Shown: piece after piece, positions 35,494-43,382 of the stretch
Position numbering within the stretch: position 1 is the stretch's first letter
How the letters are laid out: each line of letters begins with the position of its first letter
NCBI GenBank assembly: GCA_023402175.1
Contig: JAEXCN010000077.1
Coordinates: 1-64,000, forward strand
Length of the DNA: 64,000 bases
Direction: 5' to 3'
Source of the DNA: Pseudomonadota bacterium
GTDB lineage: Bacteria > Myxococcota_A > Polyangia > Polyangiales > Polyangiaceae
Notes under the pieces: model-generated
The model's input: the letters and a program-made list of their open reading frames with translations, nothing else
Databases searched by the model: none
What the model was told of the DNA's origin: nothing
Position numbers and translations under genes: made by a program

Positions 35494-37062
35494 TTATCGA
35501 AGCGAGGCGCTCGCCAGGAGGGCGGCTTCGATGACCTCGCGGACCGGGACCCGGTGCGTCCGTGCAGCCTGCTGGCATGCATCGAGCTCGGGCTTCCGCT
35601 GCGGAGGACCGAACGGGCCGCCGGCGATCTTGATCGGGATCGGGCCATAGGGCGTCGTGACGTTCTCGATCCTCCGCGGTCGCTCGACACGATCGACGGC
35701 GTAACGTCGGACGCCCAGCGTCGTCGATTCGCGGAGCATCACGCCCGCGATCTCGTCGGCGCGCGAGGCCTCGCACACCGCTCCGAGGAGCTGGCCGGGC
35801 CTCCCCTTCTTCATCGTGAGCGGCGCCGTCCACGCATCGAGCGCGCCGGCCTCGAGCAGCGACGTGATGCACGTCGCGAGCAGCTCGCCCGTCGCGTCGT
35901 CGAGGTTCGCCTCGAGCACGACGTGCGTTCCGCGCTCGCGCTTCTTCGTTTCGTCGGCCGGTTCGCCGAGCACGACGCGGAGGAGGTTCGGCCGATCCGG
36001 AAGATTCGCCGTGCCCGCGCCCCAGCCGGTGCGCTCGGGCCTCATCGCGGGCCAGCGCGCCGACTCGGTCGCGTGCGCGCCGACGATGGCGGCTCCGGTC
36101 GGGGTGACGAGCTCGAACGCGATCCCGCCGTCGTACGTCGGAAGCCCCTTCAAGCACTCGACCACCGCGGGTGCCGGCAGCGGAAGGATCCCGTGCCTGG
36201 CCTTCGTCCGCCCATGCCCCATCGGAAGCGGCGAGACGACGACGCGGGCTCCGAGATAGTCGAGCGCAGCCGCGCTCCCGACGACGTCGACGATCGCGTC
36301 CACTCCGCCGACTTCGTGGAAGTGCACCTCCTCGATCGGCATGCGGTGCACCCTCGCCTCCGACGCCGCGAGCCGCTCGAACGTCGCGATCGCCTTCGAG
36401 GCGATGCCCTCGGGCAGCTTCGCCTTCTCGATCATCTTCCGGATCGCGCCCCACGTCCGCTCCGGCTGCTTCGCGTCGAGGTGCACGTCGAACGCCGTCG
36501 CCACGATCCCGCTGCGCTCTCGCGTCCCGAAATGCAGATGGAACCCGGTGAGCTTCAGCCGCGCGACCGCGTCTTCGATCACCTCCTGGGGGACGCCAAG
36601 GTCGACGAGCGCCGCGATGACCATGTCCCCAGCCAGCCCCGACGGCGCATCGAAGAAGAGAATCTTCCCTTTCCCCGCCCCCCGCGGGAGCGTCGCCTGC
36701 CCCGGCGCGTGCGCATGCGCGTGCGAATGCGAGTGCCCCTCGTGCTCGTGCTCGTGCTCGTCATCGTGCGAGTGCGAGTGCGAGTGCGAGTGCGCGTGCG
36801 AGTGCGAATGCGCGTGCCCCTCTTCCTCATGCAACTCGTCGATCGAGTGCGAGTGGTCGTGCTCGTGCCCGTCATCGTGAGCATGCGCATGCGAATGCGC
36901 ATGCGTGTGCGGATGCACGTGCGCCTTCCCGCCATGCGAATGCGGGTGGGCGTGCTCGTGGACATGCGCATGCCGGTGCGTCGCGGAAGCCGCCTTCGAC
37001 CTCTTCAGCTGCCCCTTCGGCTTCGCCTTGCTCTTCCCCGCCTTCTTCTTGGCGCTGCCCAC
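35494..37062 (-). CDS. larC: LarC, nickel insertion for nickel-pincer cofactor, His-rich N-terminus
   Basis: 522 residues from a GTG one base after the larB stop. Residues 1-28 are Lys-rich; about 29-118 carry some 38 His in HxH alternation; from about 130 the LarC family core starts (ILFFDAPSGLAGDMVIAALVDLG) and continues to the C-terminus. LarC uses CTP to insert nickel into the pyridinium pincer cofactor of lactate racemase-like enzymes. The His tract probably stores or delivers nickel. The hexamer-like gcgagt/gcgaat repeats at 36705-36970 encode this tract. Confidence 0.9.
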   Translation of the reverse strand: MGSAKKKAGKSKAKPKGQLKRSKAASATHRHAHVHEHAHPHSHGGKAHVHPHTHAHSHAHAHDDGHEHDHSHSIDELHEEEGHAHSHSHAHSHSHSHSHDDEHEHEHEGHSHSHAHAHAPGQATLPRGAGKGKILFFDAPSGLAGDMVIAALVDLGVPQEVIEDAVARLKLTGFHLHFGTRERSGIVATAFDVHLDAKQPERTWGAIRKMIEKAKLPEGIASKAIATFERLAASEARVHRMPIEEVHFHEVGGVDAIVDVVGSAAALDYLGARVVVSPLPMGHGRTKARHGILPLPAPAVVECLKGLPTYDGGIAFELVTPTGAAIVGAHATESARWPAMRPERTGWGAGTANLPDRPNLLRVVLGEPADETKKRERGTHVVLEANLDDATGELLATCITSLLEAGALDAWTAPLTMKKGRPGQLLGAVCEASRADEIAGVMLRESTTLGVRRYAVDRVERPRRIENVTTPYGPIPIKIAGGPFGPPQRKPELDACQQAARTHRVPVREVIEAALLASASLR

Positions 37063-37063
37063 G

Positions 37064-37840
37064 TCAGCCCTTCTTCCGCAGCCGCATGATCCTCGCCGCC
37101 GCGAAGGCCGCGCCGAACCCGTTGTCGATGTTCACGACGGTGATCCCCGACGCGCAGCTCGTCAGCATCCCACAGAGCGCGGTCATCCCGCCCTGCGCCG
37201 CGCCGTAGCCGATCGAGGTCGGCACCGCGACCACCGGCACGTCGACGAGCCCGCCGACGACGCTCGCGAGCGCGCCTTCCATCCCGGCGATGACGATGAT
37301 GACCGCCGCGTTCTCGAGCTGCGGCCGCTTGTGGAGCAGCCGGTGAATTCCGGCGACGCCGACGTCGAAGACGCGATCGAACGGGATGCCGAGCATGCGC
37401 ATCGTCTCCGCGCACTCCTCGGCGACCGGCATGTCGCTCGTCCCGGCGCTGACGAGCGCCACCTTCGGCGCAACGGGGAGCTCGCCCGACGGATGCGGCG
37501 TCGGCGCTTGCTCGAGCGTGCACGTCCGCGCGATCGCGTTGTGCCGCACCGCAGGCATCTCCCGGAGAAGAGCCGCCGCCTTCGTGTCGTCGATCCGCGT
37601 CACGAGGACGTTCTGCCCGGTGCGGGCGAGCTCGCGCGCGATGTCGATGATCTGTTCGGCTGTCTTTCCGTCGCCGAGGATCACCTCGGGTACGCCCTGC
37701 CGGAGCGCGCGGTGGTGGTCCACCACCGCGAACCCGAGATCGGCAAACGGGAGCTGGCGCAGCTCCGCGACCGCGTCGGCTACCTGCATCCCTCCGCTCT
37801 GGACGCGGAGGAGCAACTCCCTCAAGCGAGCTTCGTCCAC
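37064..37840 (-). CDS. larB: LarB, pyridinium-3,5-biscarboxylic acid mononucleotide synthase
   Basis: 258 residues matching the LarB family, which shares a fold with AIR carboxylase PurE. Recognisable are the N-terminal LRELLLRVQSGGMQVADAV, LVSAGTSDMPVAEE, GVAGIHRLL, VIAGMEGALASVVGGLVDVPVVAVPTS in shorter pieces, and GYGAAQGGMTALCGML with the CASG ending. LarB carboxylates and hydrolyses nicotinic acid adenine dinucleotide to start nickel-pincer cofactor synthesis. larC follows after one base. Neither larE nor larA is in the window. Confidence 0.92.
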   Translation of the reverse strand: MDEARLRELLLRVQSGGMQVADAVAELRQLPFADLGFAVVDHHRALRQGVPEVILGDGKTAEQIIDIARELARTGQNVLVTRIDDTKAAALLREMPAVRHNAIARTCTLEQAPTPHPSGELPVAPKVALVSAGTSDMPVAEECAETMRMLGIPFDRVFDVGVAGIHRLLHKRPQLENAAVIIVIAGMEGALASVVGGLVDVPVVAVPTSIGYGAAQGGMTALCGMLTSCASGITVVNIDNGFGAAFAAARIMRLRKKG

Positions 37841-37860
37841 GCGACTCTCTTAGCCCAAGC

Positions 37861-37866
37861 TATAAC
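37861..37866 (+). promoter_or_regulatory. -10 element, 37876 gene
   Basis: TATAAC, the best sigma70-type -10 in the window, ends 9 nt before the ATG at 37876. With transcription normally starting about 7 nt downstream, the message would be nearly leaderless. It lies in the 35-bp divergent gap with larB. Confidence 0.5.
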
Positions 37867-37875
37867 TCTTGCGCC

Positions 37876-38427
37876 ATGCCCTTGCCGCTTGCCCTTCCCA
37901 TCGGTCTCTTGATTGGGATGAGCCTCGCCTGGCTGGCTCGTGTCGAGCTGGCGCGATCCGAGGTCCCTCTCGTGCTCGCGCGCCCGTTCCTCGTCGCGGC
38001 CGCGCTTGGCGCGATCGTCTATGCGCCGGTCGTCGCGTACTTCGTCGCCATGCACGGCGACTGGGCCTACCTCTACCTCGTCCGCTACAGCCGCATCCCT
38101 TCCGCGCTCGATCTCACGCTCGTCCTGGTCGCGGCCGCGCAGGTTCCGCTCGGATTCGCGCTCGCGAGCCCGTGGGCGATGGCGAAACGCGGCTCGGCCC
38201 TCCTCAAGATCGGCGCCGTCCTCGGAGTGCTCTTGCTCGCGGGCTGCATCGTCGCTTCGCGTAGGCTCGCCGTGAGCGCGTCGTACGCGCAATTCCACGG
38301 CGGGTTCGCCGTCATGCCGCTCGGCAAGACGCCGCTTGGTCGTGCTGTCCTCCTGAGCTGGGCGGCACTGCTCGCTGGCTACGGTTGGAGCGCACACGTC
38401 CTACGGGCCTCGCGTACGGCCTCTTAG
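37876..38427 (+). CDS. Polytopic membrane protein of unknown function
   Basis: 183 residues with about five hydrophobic helices (LALPIGLLIGMSLAWLA, LVAAALGAIVYAPVVAYFVA, LVLVAAAQVPLGFALA, IGAVLGVLLLAGCIVA, AVLLSWAALLAGYGW). A polar loop with HGDWAYLYLVRYSR lies between helices 2 and 3 and could hold functional residues. No family recognised. Confidence 0.75.
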   Translation: MPLPLALPIGLLIGMSLAWLARVELARSEVPLVLARPFLVAAALGAIVYAPVVAYFVAMHGDWAYLYLVRYSRIPSALDLTLVLVAAAQVPLGFALASPWAMAKRGSALLKIGAVLGVLLLAGCIVASRRLAVSASYAQFHGGFAVMPLGKTPLGRAVLLSWAALLAGYGWSAHVLRASRTAS

Positions 38428-38437
38428 CGGCGTGTGC

Positions 38438-38443
38438 TATGAC
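38438..38443 (+). promoter_or_regulatory. -10-like hexamer, 38453 gene
   Basis: TATGAC ends 9 nt before the ATG at 38453, favouring it over the GTG at 38432. Confidence 0.35.
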
Positions 38444-38452
38444 ATCCTCAGG

Positions 38453-39037
38453 ATGTGGGTTCGCGGCGCGGCAATTCGTCCCGTGCCTCCGTACGCGGTG
38501 GTAGGACGCGACGTCCTCGATCACGTCGAGGAGGAGCTGGCCGACGGCGGTCTGGACGCGAAGTCGGAGCTCGATGACGCGTTCGAGCGCTTCGAGCGGA
38601 CGCAGCCCGCGCTCGCGCAACACACGGCGGACATCCTGGCGCGGCCGCTCGACGAGACGGCGCTCGCGCTCGGATATTTCCTCACGATCGCCGTCTGGCT
38701 CGCGTTCGAGCGGGCGTTCGGCTCGCGACTCGCCGAGGTCTCGGAAGAAGGGCGCCAGGCAGCCGAAGCCGCGCTGGAGCTCGAAGAACAGCTCCGGGCG
38801 ACGAACGCGCACGAGCCGCTCGAGCTCGAAGACGTGATGGCGATCGAGCAGCCGGGCATCCTCTCGTTCATCAACGAGCACGTCGACGCGGCGCTCGAGC
38901 CGCAGGACGGTGACACGCGCGAGGTCGACGTCGACGACGTCCACGTCGTCTACCGGAACGTGCTCGTGCAGACGCTCGCACTCTCGCATGCGGTGCTGTC
39001 GACCACCGGCGCACGCCCGCGCGAGATGCTGGCGTGA
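38453..39037 (+). CDS. Acidic helical protein of unknown function
   Basis: 194 residues, strongly acidic, mostly helical, without a signal peptide. Features: DVLDHVEEELADGG, a hydrophobic segment ALGYFLTIAVWLAFERAFG (a buried helix rather than a clear membrane span) and a coiled-coil-like stretch (EEGRQAAEAALELEEQLRA). No known domain recognised. It could be a regulatory or scaffold protein. Confidence 0.7.
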   Translation: MWVRGAAIRPVPPYAVVGRDVLDHVEEELADGGLDAKSELDDAFERFERTQPALAQHTADILARPLDETALALGYFLTIAVWLAFERAFGSRLAEVSEEGRQAAEAALELEEQLRATNAHEPLELEDVMAIEQPGILSFINEHVDAALEPQDGDTREVDVDDVHVVYRNVLVQTLALSHAVLSTTGARPREMLA

Positions 39038-39110
39038 CTGTCCGTCCCGCTGCCTGACCGACCGCCAGCCGAGCTCGACGGTCAGCGATGACAGAGGGCG
39101 CTGCCGGATC

Positions 39111-39116
39111 TAGCGT
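39111..39116 (+). promoter_or_regulatory. -10-like hexamer, dehydrogenase gene
   Basis: TAGCGT ends 6 nt before the ATG at 39123. Confidence 0.35.
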
Positions 39117-39122
39117 GCGCGC

Positions 39123-40160
39123 ATGCAGACCGAAGCGATGGTGATGATGACCACGGGCGGGCCCGAGGTCCTCGAACGGAAGACGATCGAGCTCGCCGAG
39201 CCCGGAGCCCGCGAGGTCCGCATCCGCGTGCGGGCAGTCGCGCTCAATCACATCGACATCTGGGGCCGCCGGGGTCTGCCGCACTTCAAGTACGAGTTCC
39301 CGCATCGCCTCGGCGCCGACATCGCCGGCGAGGTCGAGGCGCTCGGACCGGGAGCGACCGGCGCGAAGGTCGGCGACAAGGTGCTGGTGAACCCGGGCCT
39401 GTCGTGCGGCGCGTGCGAGCGCTGCCTCCTCGGCGAGGACGTGTTCTGCCGGAGCTACCGCATCCTCGGCGAGAACACGCAAGGCGGGTATTCACGGCAC
39501 ATCGTCGTTCCGGACGCGAACCTCTTGCCGATGCCGCCCTCCCTCTCGTTCGAAGAAGCCTCGGCGATCCCGCTCTGCTTCCTCACGGCATGGCAGATGG
39601 TCGTGCGGAAGGGACAGGTCCGCGCCGGACAGACGGTGCTCGTCCAGGCCGCCGGCAGCGGTGTCTCGAGCGCGGCGATCCAGATCGCGAAGATGCACGG
39701 CGCGCGCGTCATCACGACGACCGGGACCGAGGAGAAGGCGAAGCACGCGCGCGAGCTCGGCGCCGACGAGGTCATCAATTACTCGACGCACGACTTCGTC
39801 GCGGAGACGAAGCGGCTCACGAACAAGAAAGGCGTCGACCTCGTCATCGAGCACGTCGGCGGCGAGGTCCTCGCGAAGAGCATCCTCGCGGCCGCGTGGG
39901 GCGGACGCATCGTCACGTGCGGCGCGACCACCGGATTCACGCCCCAGATCGATCTCCGCCACGTGTTCTTCCGCCAGGTCCAGATCATCGGCTCGACGAT
40001 GGGCCCGAAGGGCGATCTGTTCGGCATCCTCCGTCACGTCGAGGAAGGAAAGCTCCGTCCGGTGGTCGATCGAGTGATGCCTCTGTGGGACGCCGCTCTT
40101 GCGCATCGCCTGCTCGAGGAGCGCAAGGTCTTCGGAAAGATCGTGCTCGCCGTCGATTGA
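39123..40160 (+). CDS. Zinc-type alcohol dehydrogenase (MDR family)
   Basis: 345 residues of the medium-chain dehydrogenase/reductase superfamily: GroES-like N-terminal domain (LNHIDIWGRRG, HRLGADIAGEV), the structural-zinc loop with four Cys (CGACERCLLGEDVFC) and a Rossmann domain (VLVQAAGSGVSSAAIQIAK) for NAD(P)H. Where classical alcohol dehydrogenases have a catalytic Cys, this protein has Asn-His (ALNHIDIW), as in quinone-reductase-like and crotonyl-CoA-type members, so the substrate cannot be set. Confidence 0.9.
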   Translation: MQTEAMVMMTTGGPEVLERKTIELAEPGAREVRIRVRAVALNHIDIWGRRGLPHFKYEFPHRLGADIAGEVEALGPGATGAKVGDKVLVNPGLSCGACERCLLGEDVFCRSYRILGENTQGGYSRHIVVPDANLLPMPPSLSFEEASAIPLCFLTAWQMVVRKGQVRAGQTVLVQAAGSGVSSAAIQIAKMHGARVITTTGTEEKAKHARELGADEVINYSTHDFVAETKRLTNKKGVDLVIEHVGGEVLAKSILAAAWGGRIVTCGATTGFTPQIDLRHVFFRQVQIIGSTMGPKGDLFGILRHVEEGKLRPVVDRVMPLWDAALAHRLLEERKVFGKIVLAVD

Positions 40161-40275
40161 CGCGCAAGCACGCGAGTGAGGACTCGGGCTCGCATCTGCT
40201 GCCAGCGAGCAGCAGACGCGAAAGACGCCCGGTTCTTCCTTGCCTGATGCGGGCGATGTGCCACGTTGGCGAGCC

Positions 40276-41016
40276 ATGCACATCCGAGCAGCTCTCGCTG
40301 CCGTCGTCGCGCTCGCAGCACTTCCCGCGCACGCAGACGATCGTTCTTCTGCCGCCGGCGCCTTCGCGCTCTCGCTCGACGGCGCCGAGAGCGGATTCGT
40401 GCGCTCGATGCCGGGGACGGACGGCACGAAGAAGACGCTCGTCATCTCCACCGAGCAACCGTCGGCTCCCCTCCTCGGCACCGTGCGCGCATTCCTCGAC
40501 GGCAAGGCGTCGAAGAAGAGCATCGTCCTCTCCACGTCCGCGGTGATCCAGAAGGCCAGCGACGCGCGGCTCGTCGACGTGCGCCTTCCGAGCTACGCCG
40601 GCGGCGCGAACGACATCGCTCTCACGTTCGAGGTCGGCTCGACGTCGAGCAGCCCGTCGCTCCGCGCCGTGAGCGACAAGGCGAAGCCATCGGGGCTGAA
40701 GCTCGCCGGCTTCCGCCTCTCGATCGGCGATCTCCCGACGAGCGAGGCGACACGGCTCGATGCGGTCGCGGTGAAGAACAAGGAAGGCGCCGCGATCCCG
40801 GGCGCGTTCACGTTCGACGTCCCGTCGCGCGATGCGCCGCTCTATCTCGCGTGGACGAAGAAGCCGACCGCACGAGACGGCTCGATCGAATACGTGTCCG
40901 CGAGCGGTGAGCCCGTGCTCGCCGTCAAGCTCGGCGCCTGCACGCCGACGTCGGCGAAGATCGACGGCCCGGTCACGCACGTCGTCGTGCAGTGCGCGCG
41001 CGCCCGCGCGTCTTGA
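40276..41016 (+). CDS. Exported beta-rich protein of unknown function
   Basis: 246 residues from ATG 40276, with a clean signal peptide (cleavage near AHA/DD). The mature part starts FALSLDGAESGFVRSMPG and continues as a beta-rich domain (DGKASKKSIVLS, ARLVDVRLPSYAGG, DIALTFEVGS). The strand order faintly resembles the gp19-type phage tail-tube fold, but no diagnostic motif settles it. The C-terminal 60 residues form a second small beta domain ending in a Cys-containing strand. Likely periplasmic. Confidence 0.65.
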   Translation: MHIRAALAAVVALAALPAHADDRSSAAGAFALSLDGAESGFVRSMPGTDGTKKTLVISTEQPSAPLLGTVRAFLDGKASKKSIVLSTSAVIQKASDARLVDVRLPSYAGGANDIALTFEVGSTSSSPSLRAVSDKAKPSGLKLAGFRLSIGDLPTSEATRLDAVAVKNKEGAAIPGAFTFDVPSRDAPLYLAWTKKPTARDGSIEYVSASGEPVLAVKLGACTPTSAKIDGPVTHVVVQCARARAS

Positions 41017-41044
41017 TCGCGAAGAGCGCGTGCCCGATGCACTG

Positions 41045-41575
41045 TCACGGTACGCACCCATCGTGGCTCGGCGCGGCGACACGACGGAAGTGACCACCCG
41101 CGGGCAGCGCCCCCTCGCCGTTCACCGTGATGTCGCCGCTCGGCTCGTCGACGACGTCGCCTCGCGCGGCCGTGCGCGTGCCTTCCTTCGTCGGAAAGTG
41201 AACGCGCCACGTATCTCCGGAGAGCGCCATCGTCCCGACGAAGCAGTGTTGACGCGCGTAGTACGGACAGCGCTGGCCCGTTCCCGTGGGCGCGAGCATG
41301 CACGTCCAGAGATAGGCCTCTCCATTCGAATGGAGGTCGAGCTCGAGGTACGGCGGATCGTACGTCCGCCGGCCATCAGGCGCGTCGACGGAGAGGAGCT
41401 GCCACGTTCCCCACTCGCCTTCTTCCGGCACCGAGGGGAAGCCCGGCTCCTCCGCTTCGGAAGGAGAAGGCACGCTCGACGTAGTCGCGCCCGGCGCGTC
41501 GGCATCGACCTTTCCACCACACGCCCCGGCAGACGCCACGAGAAACACGAACGCAGCGCGGACAAGCACTCGCAT
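41045..41575 (-). CDS. Small lipoprotein of unknown function
   Basis: 176 residues from ATG 41575. Signal ends ASAGAC, followed by an acidic/Pro linker. The mature domain (WGTWQLLSVDAPDGR, YLELDLHSNGEAYLWTC, HCFVGTMALSGDTWRVHF) looks like a small lipocalin-like or META-like beta-barrel with four Cys. Function unknown. It converges on the preceding exported protein and is divergent from rtcB. Confidence 0.7.
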   Translation of the reverse strand: MRVLVRAAFVFLVASAGACGGKVDADAPGATTSSVPSPSEAEEPGFPSVPEEGEWGTWQLLSVDAPDGRRTYDPPYLELDLHSNGEAYLWTCMLAPTGTGQRCPYYARQHCFVGTMALSGDTWRVHFPTKEGTRTAARGDVVDEPSGDITVNGEGALPAGGHFRRVAAPSHDGCVP

Positions 41576-41656
41576 CGATGACGACCTCGAGCATCCAATG
41601 GCCACTCGGCGAAAACCCGTCACGACCCCGACCATTGCGGCGTCTTTCGTGCGACC

Positions 41657-41662
41657 TATGTT
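41657..41662 (+). promoter_or_regulatory. -10-like hexamer, rtcB
   Basis: TATGTT ends 8 nt before the ATG at 41671. Confidence 0.4.
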
Positions 41663-41670
41663 GACCCGCC

Positions 41671-43188
41671 ATGTCGAAGGCACGAGCACTTCTCCACGAG
41701 GACGACTGGAAGCGGCGCGCAGTATGGGTCGACGGCGCGGAGGGCGGATACTTCCGGCTCGAGACCGGCGACACCGGCGAGGTGCCCGTCCGCCTTTTCG
41801 TCACGCCGAAGCTCCTGACCGAGGCGGAGCCGACGCTCTATCGGCAGGTGGTAAACGCGACCCGCTTCCCGGGCGTGAAGCTCGTGTGCGTCACGCCGGA
41901 CGTGCACTACGGCTACGGCGTCCCCGTCGGCTGCGTGATCCTCACCGATCGCGACGAGGGCTCGATCGCGATGGGCCCGGTCGGCTTCGACATCGGCTGC
42001 GGAATGATGAGCGCGCGGAGCAACGTGCCCGCCGAGCTCGCAACGCCGGATCGCAAGCTCGAGTTCAACCGCGAAGTCTCGCGTCGCGTGAACCTCGGCG
42101 CGGGTGGCAAGAGCGTGAAGCTCGGCAAGCTCTCCGAGAAGGAGCTCCAGGAGCTCGTTCGGGGCGGCGCCGAGTACTACGTCGACAAGTACGGTGCGAG
42201 CTTCGATCGGAGCCGCGCCGAGCGTCATCGCATCCCGGTCTCGGACGAGTGGGACATCCCGTGGGGCGGCAAGGGCTCGCCCGAGCGCGGGCTCGATCAG
42301 CTCGGCTCGCTCGGCGGCGGGAACCACTTCATCGAGCTGCAGCGCTGCGAGGAGACGGGCACGCTGTTCGTGCAGGTCCACACCGGCAGCCGCGGCTTCG
42401 GCCACGGCCTCGCGACGAACTACTTCCAGATGGCGAAGGACGAGCGACCCGGCGAGATCACCGATCTCGATCTCGGATACTTCACCCCCGAGTCGAAGCA
42501 CTTCGACTCGTACCTGAACGCCGTCGCCGCCGGTGGCAACTACGCCATCCTCAATCGCCTCGTCATTTACGAGCAGATCGCCGACGCGTTTCGGAAGGTG
42601 TTCGAGGAGGATCTCGAGCTCGTCTACGAGATCAGCCACAACCTGGTGCAGGCCGAGGAGCACCCCCAATTCGGCAAGGTCTGGGTGCACCGCAAGGGCG
42701 CGACGCGCGCGCTCCCCGGCGGTCATCCTGCGCTCGCCGGGACGATCTGGGAGAAGAGCGGGCACCCCGTCCTCATCCCGGGGTCGAACCGCGACTACAG
42801 CTACATCCTCATGCCCGAGCCGGGTGCTCACAAGAGCGGCTACTCGGTGAATCACGGCGCAGGTCGTCGCCTCTCGCGCGGCGACGCGATGAGGCAGCTC
42901 GATCAGCGCAAGGTCGACGAGCAGTACCGGCGCGACGACATCCTCGTGAACCTCGACGGCCGCGTGCCGCTCGATGAGTCGGGCCAGTGCTACAAGAGCG
43001 CGGAGGAGGTCGTCTCCGCCGTCGTCGCTGCAGGGCTCGCACGTGTCGAGAGCACGCTCTGGCCGCTCGCATCGATCAAGGGAACGGAGGAAGGCGCCGC
43101 CCGCGACCGTCGCCGAAAGAACAAGGCGAAGGAGCGCTCACGCGATCGCGATCGCGACGCCGCGCGGAAGACGAAGGCTCACTACTGA
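41671..43188 (+). CDS. rtcB: RtcB RNA-splicing ligase
   Basis: 505 residues with RtcB hallmarks: TPDVHYGYGVPVG (metal His), GPVGFDIGCGMM (metal Asp/Cys), LGSLGGGNHFIEL, HTGSRGFGH and NHGAGRRLSRGDA, the last containing the guanylylated His. RtcB joins 2',3'-cyclic phosphate (3'-phosphate) and 5'-OH RNA ends using GTP and Mn2+, in tRNA or stress-RNA repair. It ends in an unusually basic tail (RRRKNKAKERSRDRDRD) that may add RNA affinity. No rtcA or archease gene is nearby. Confidence 0.95.
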   Translation: MSKARALLHEDDWKRRAVWVDGAEGGYFRLETGDTGEVPVRLFVTPKLLTEAEPTLYRQVVNATRFPGVKLVCVTPDVHYGYGVPVGCVILTDRDEGSIAMGPVGFDIGCGMMSARSNVPAELATPDRKLEFNREVSRRVNLGAGGKSVKLGKLSEKELQELVRGGAEYYVDKYGASFDRSRAERHRIPVSDEWDIPWGGKGSPERGLDQLGSLGGGNHFIELQRCEETGTLFVQVHTGSRGFGHGLATNYFQMAKDERPGEITDLDLGYFTPESKHFDSYLNAVAAGGNYAILNRLVIYEQIADAFRKVFEEDLELVYEISHNLVQAEEHPQFGKVWVHRKGATRALPGGHPALAGTIWEKSGHPVLIPGSNRDYSYILMPEPGAHKSGYSVNHGAGRRLSRGDAMRQLDQRKVDEQYRRDDILVNLDGRVPLDESGQCYKSAEEVVSAVVAAGLARVESTLWPLASIKGTEEGAARDRRRKNKAKERSRDRDRDAARKTKAHY

Positions 43189-43288
43189 GCGCACGCGATG
43201 CCGCGCTCAGCCTCGTCGCAACGATCGGGAAACGAGATGCGCATCACGCGGGAAACGATCTTCCCAACTGCGCATTGAGCAGTCCCCA

Positions 43289-43353
43289 ATAAGGTTCATT
43301 TAGGGTGGTCGTAGGGTCACTTTAGGCAGCCCTCAGGGACACCTTAGGAACGC
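43289..43353 (+). promoter_or_regulatory. Operator-like array of six 11-bp direct repeats
   Basis: AGG cores fall at 43292, 43302, 43313, 43324, 43335 and 43346 (spacing 10, 11, 11, 11, 11). The last five 11-mers, starting at 43299, read TTTAGGGTGGT, CGTAGGGTCAC, TTTAGGCAGCC, CTCAGGGACAC and CTTAGGAACGC. This is the arrangement bound by OmpR/PhoB-type winged helices. It lies 30-94 nt upstream of the cytochrome operon, whose last gene encodes such a domain. Confidence 0.65.
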
Positions 43354-43382
43354 GCGCACGCCGGAGTTGGCAAGGTGAAGTC

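Noticed and set aside
36705..36979. Repeat array resembling CRISPR or microsatellite
   Set aside because: In-frame hexamer-like repeats that encode the LarC His tract.
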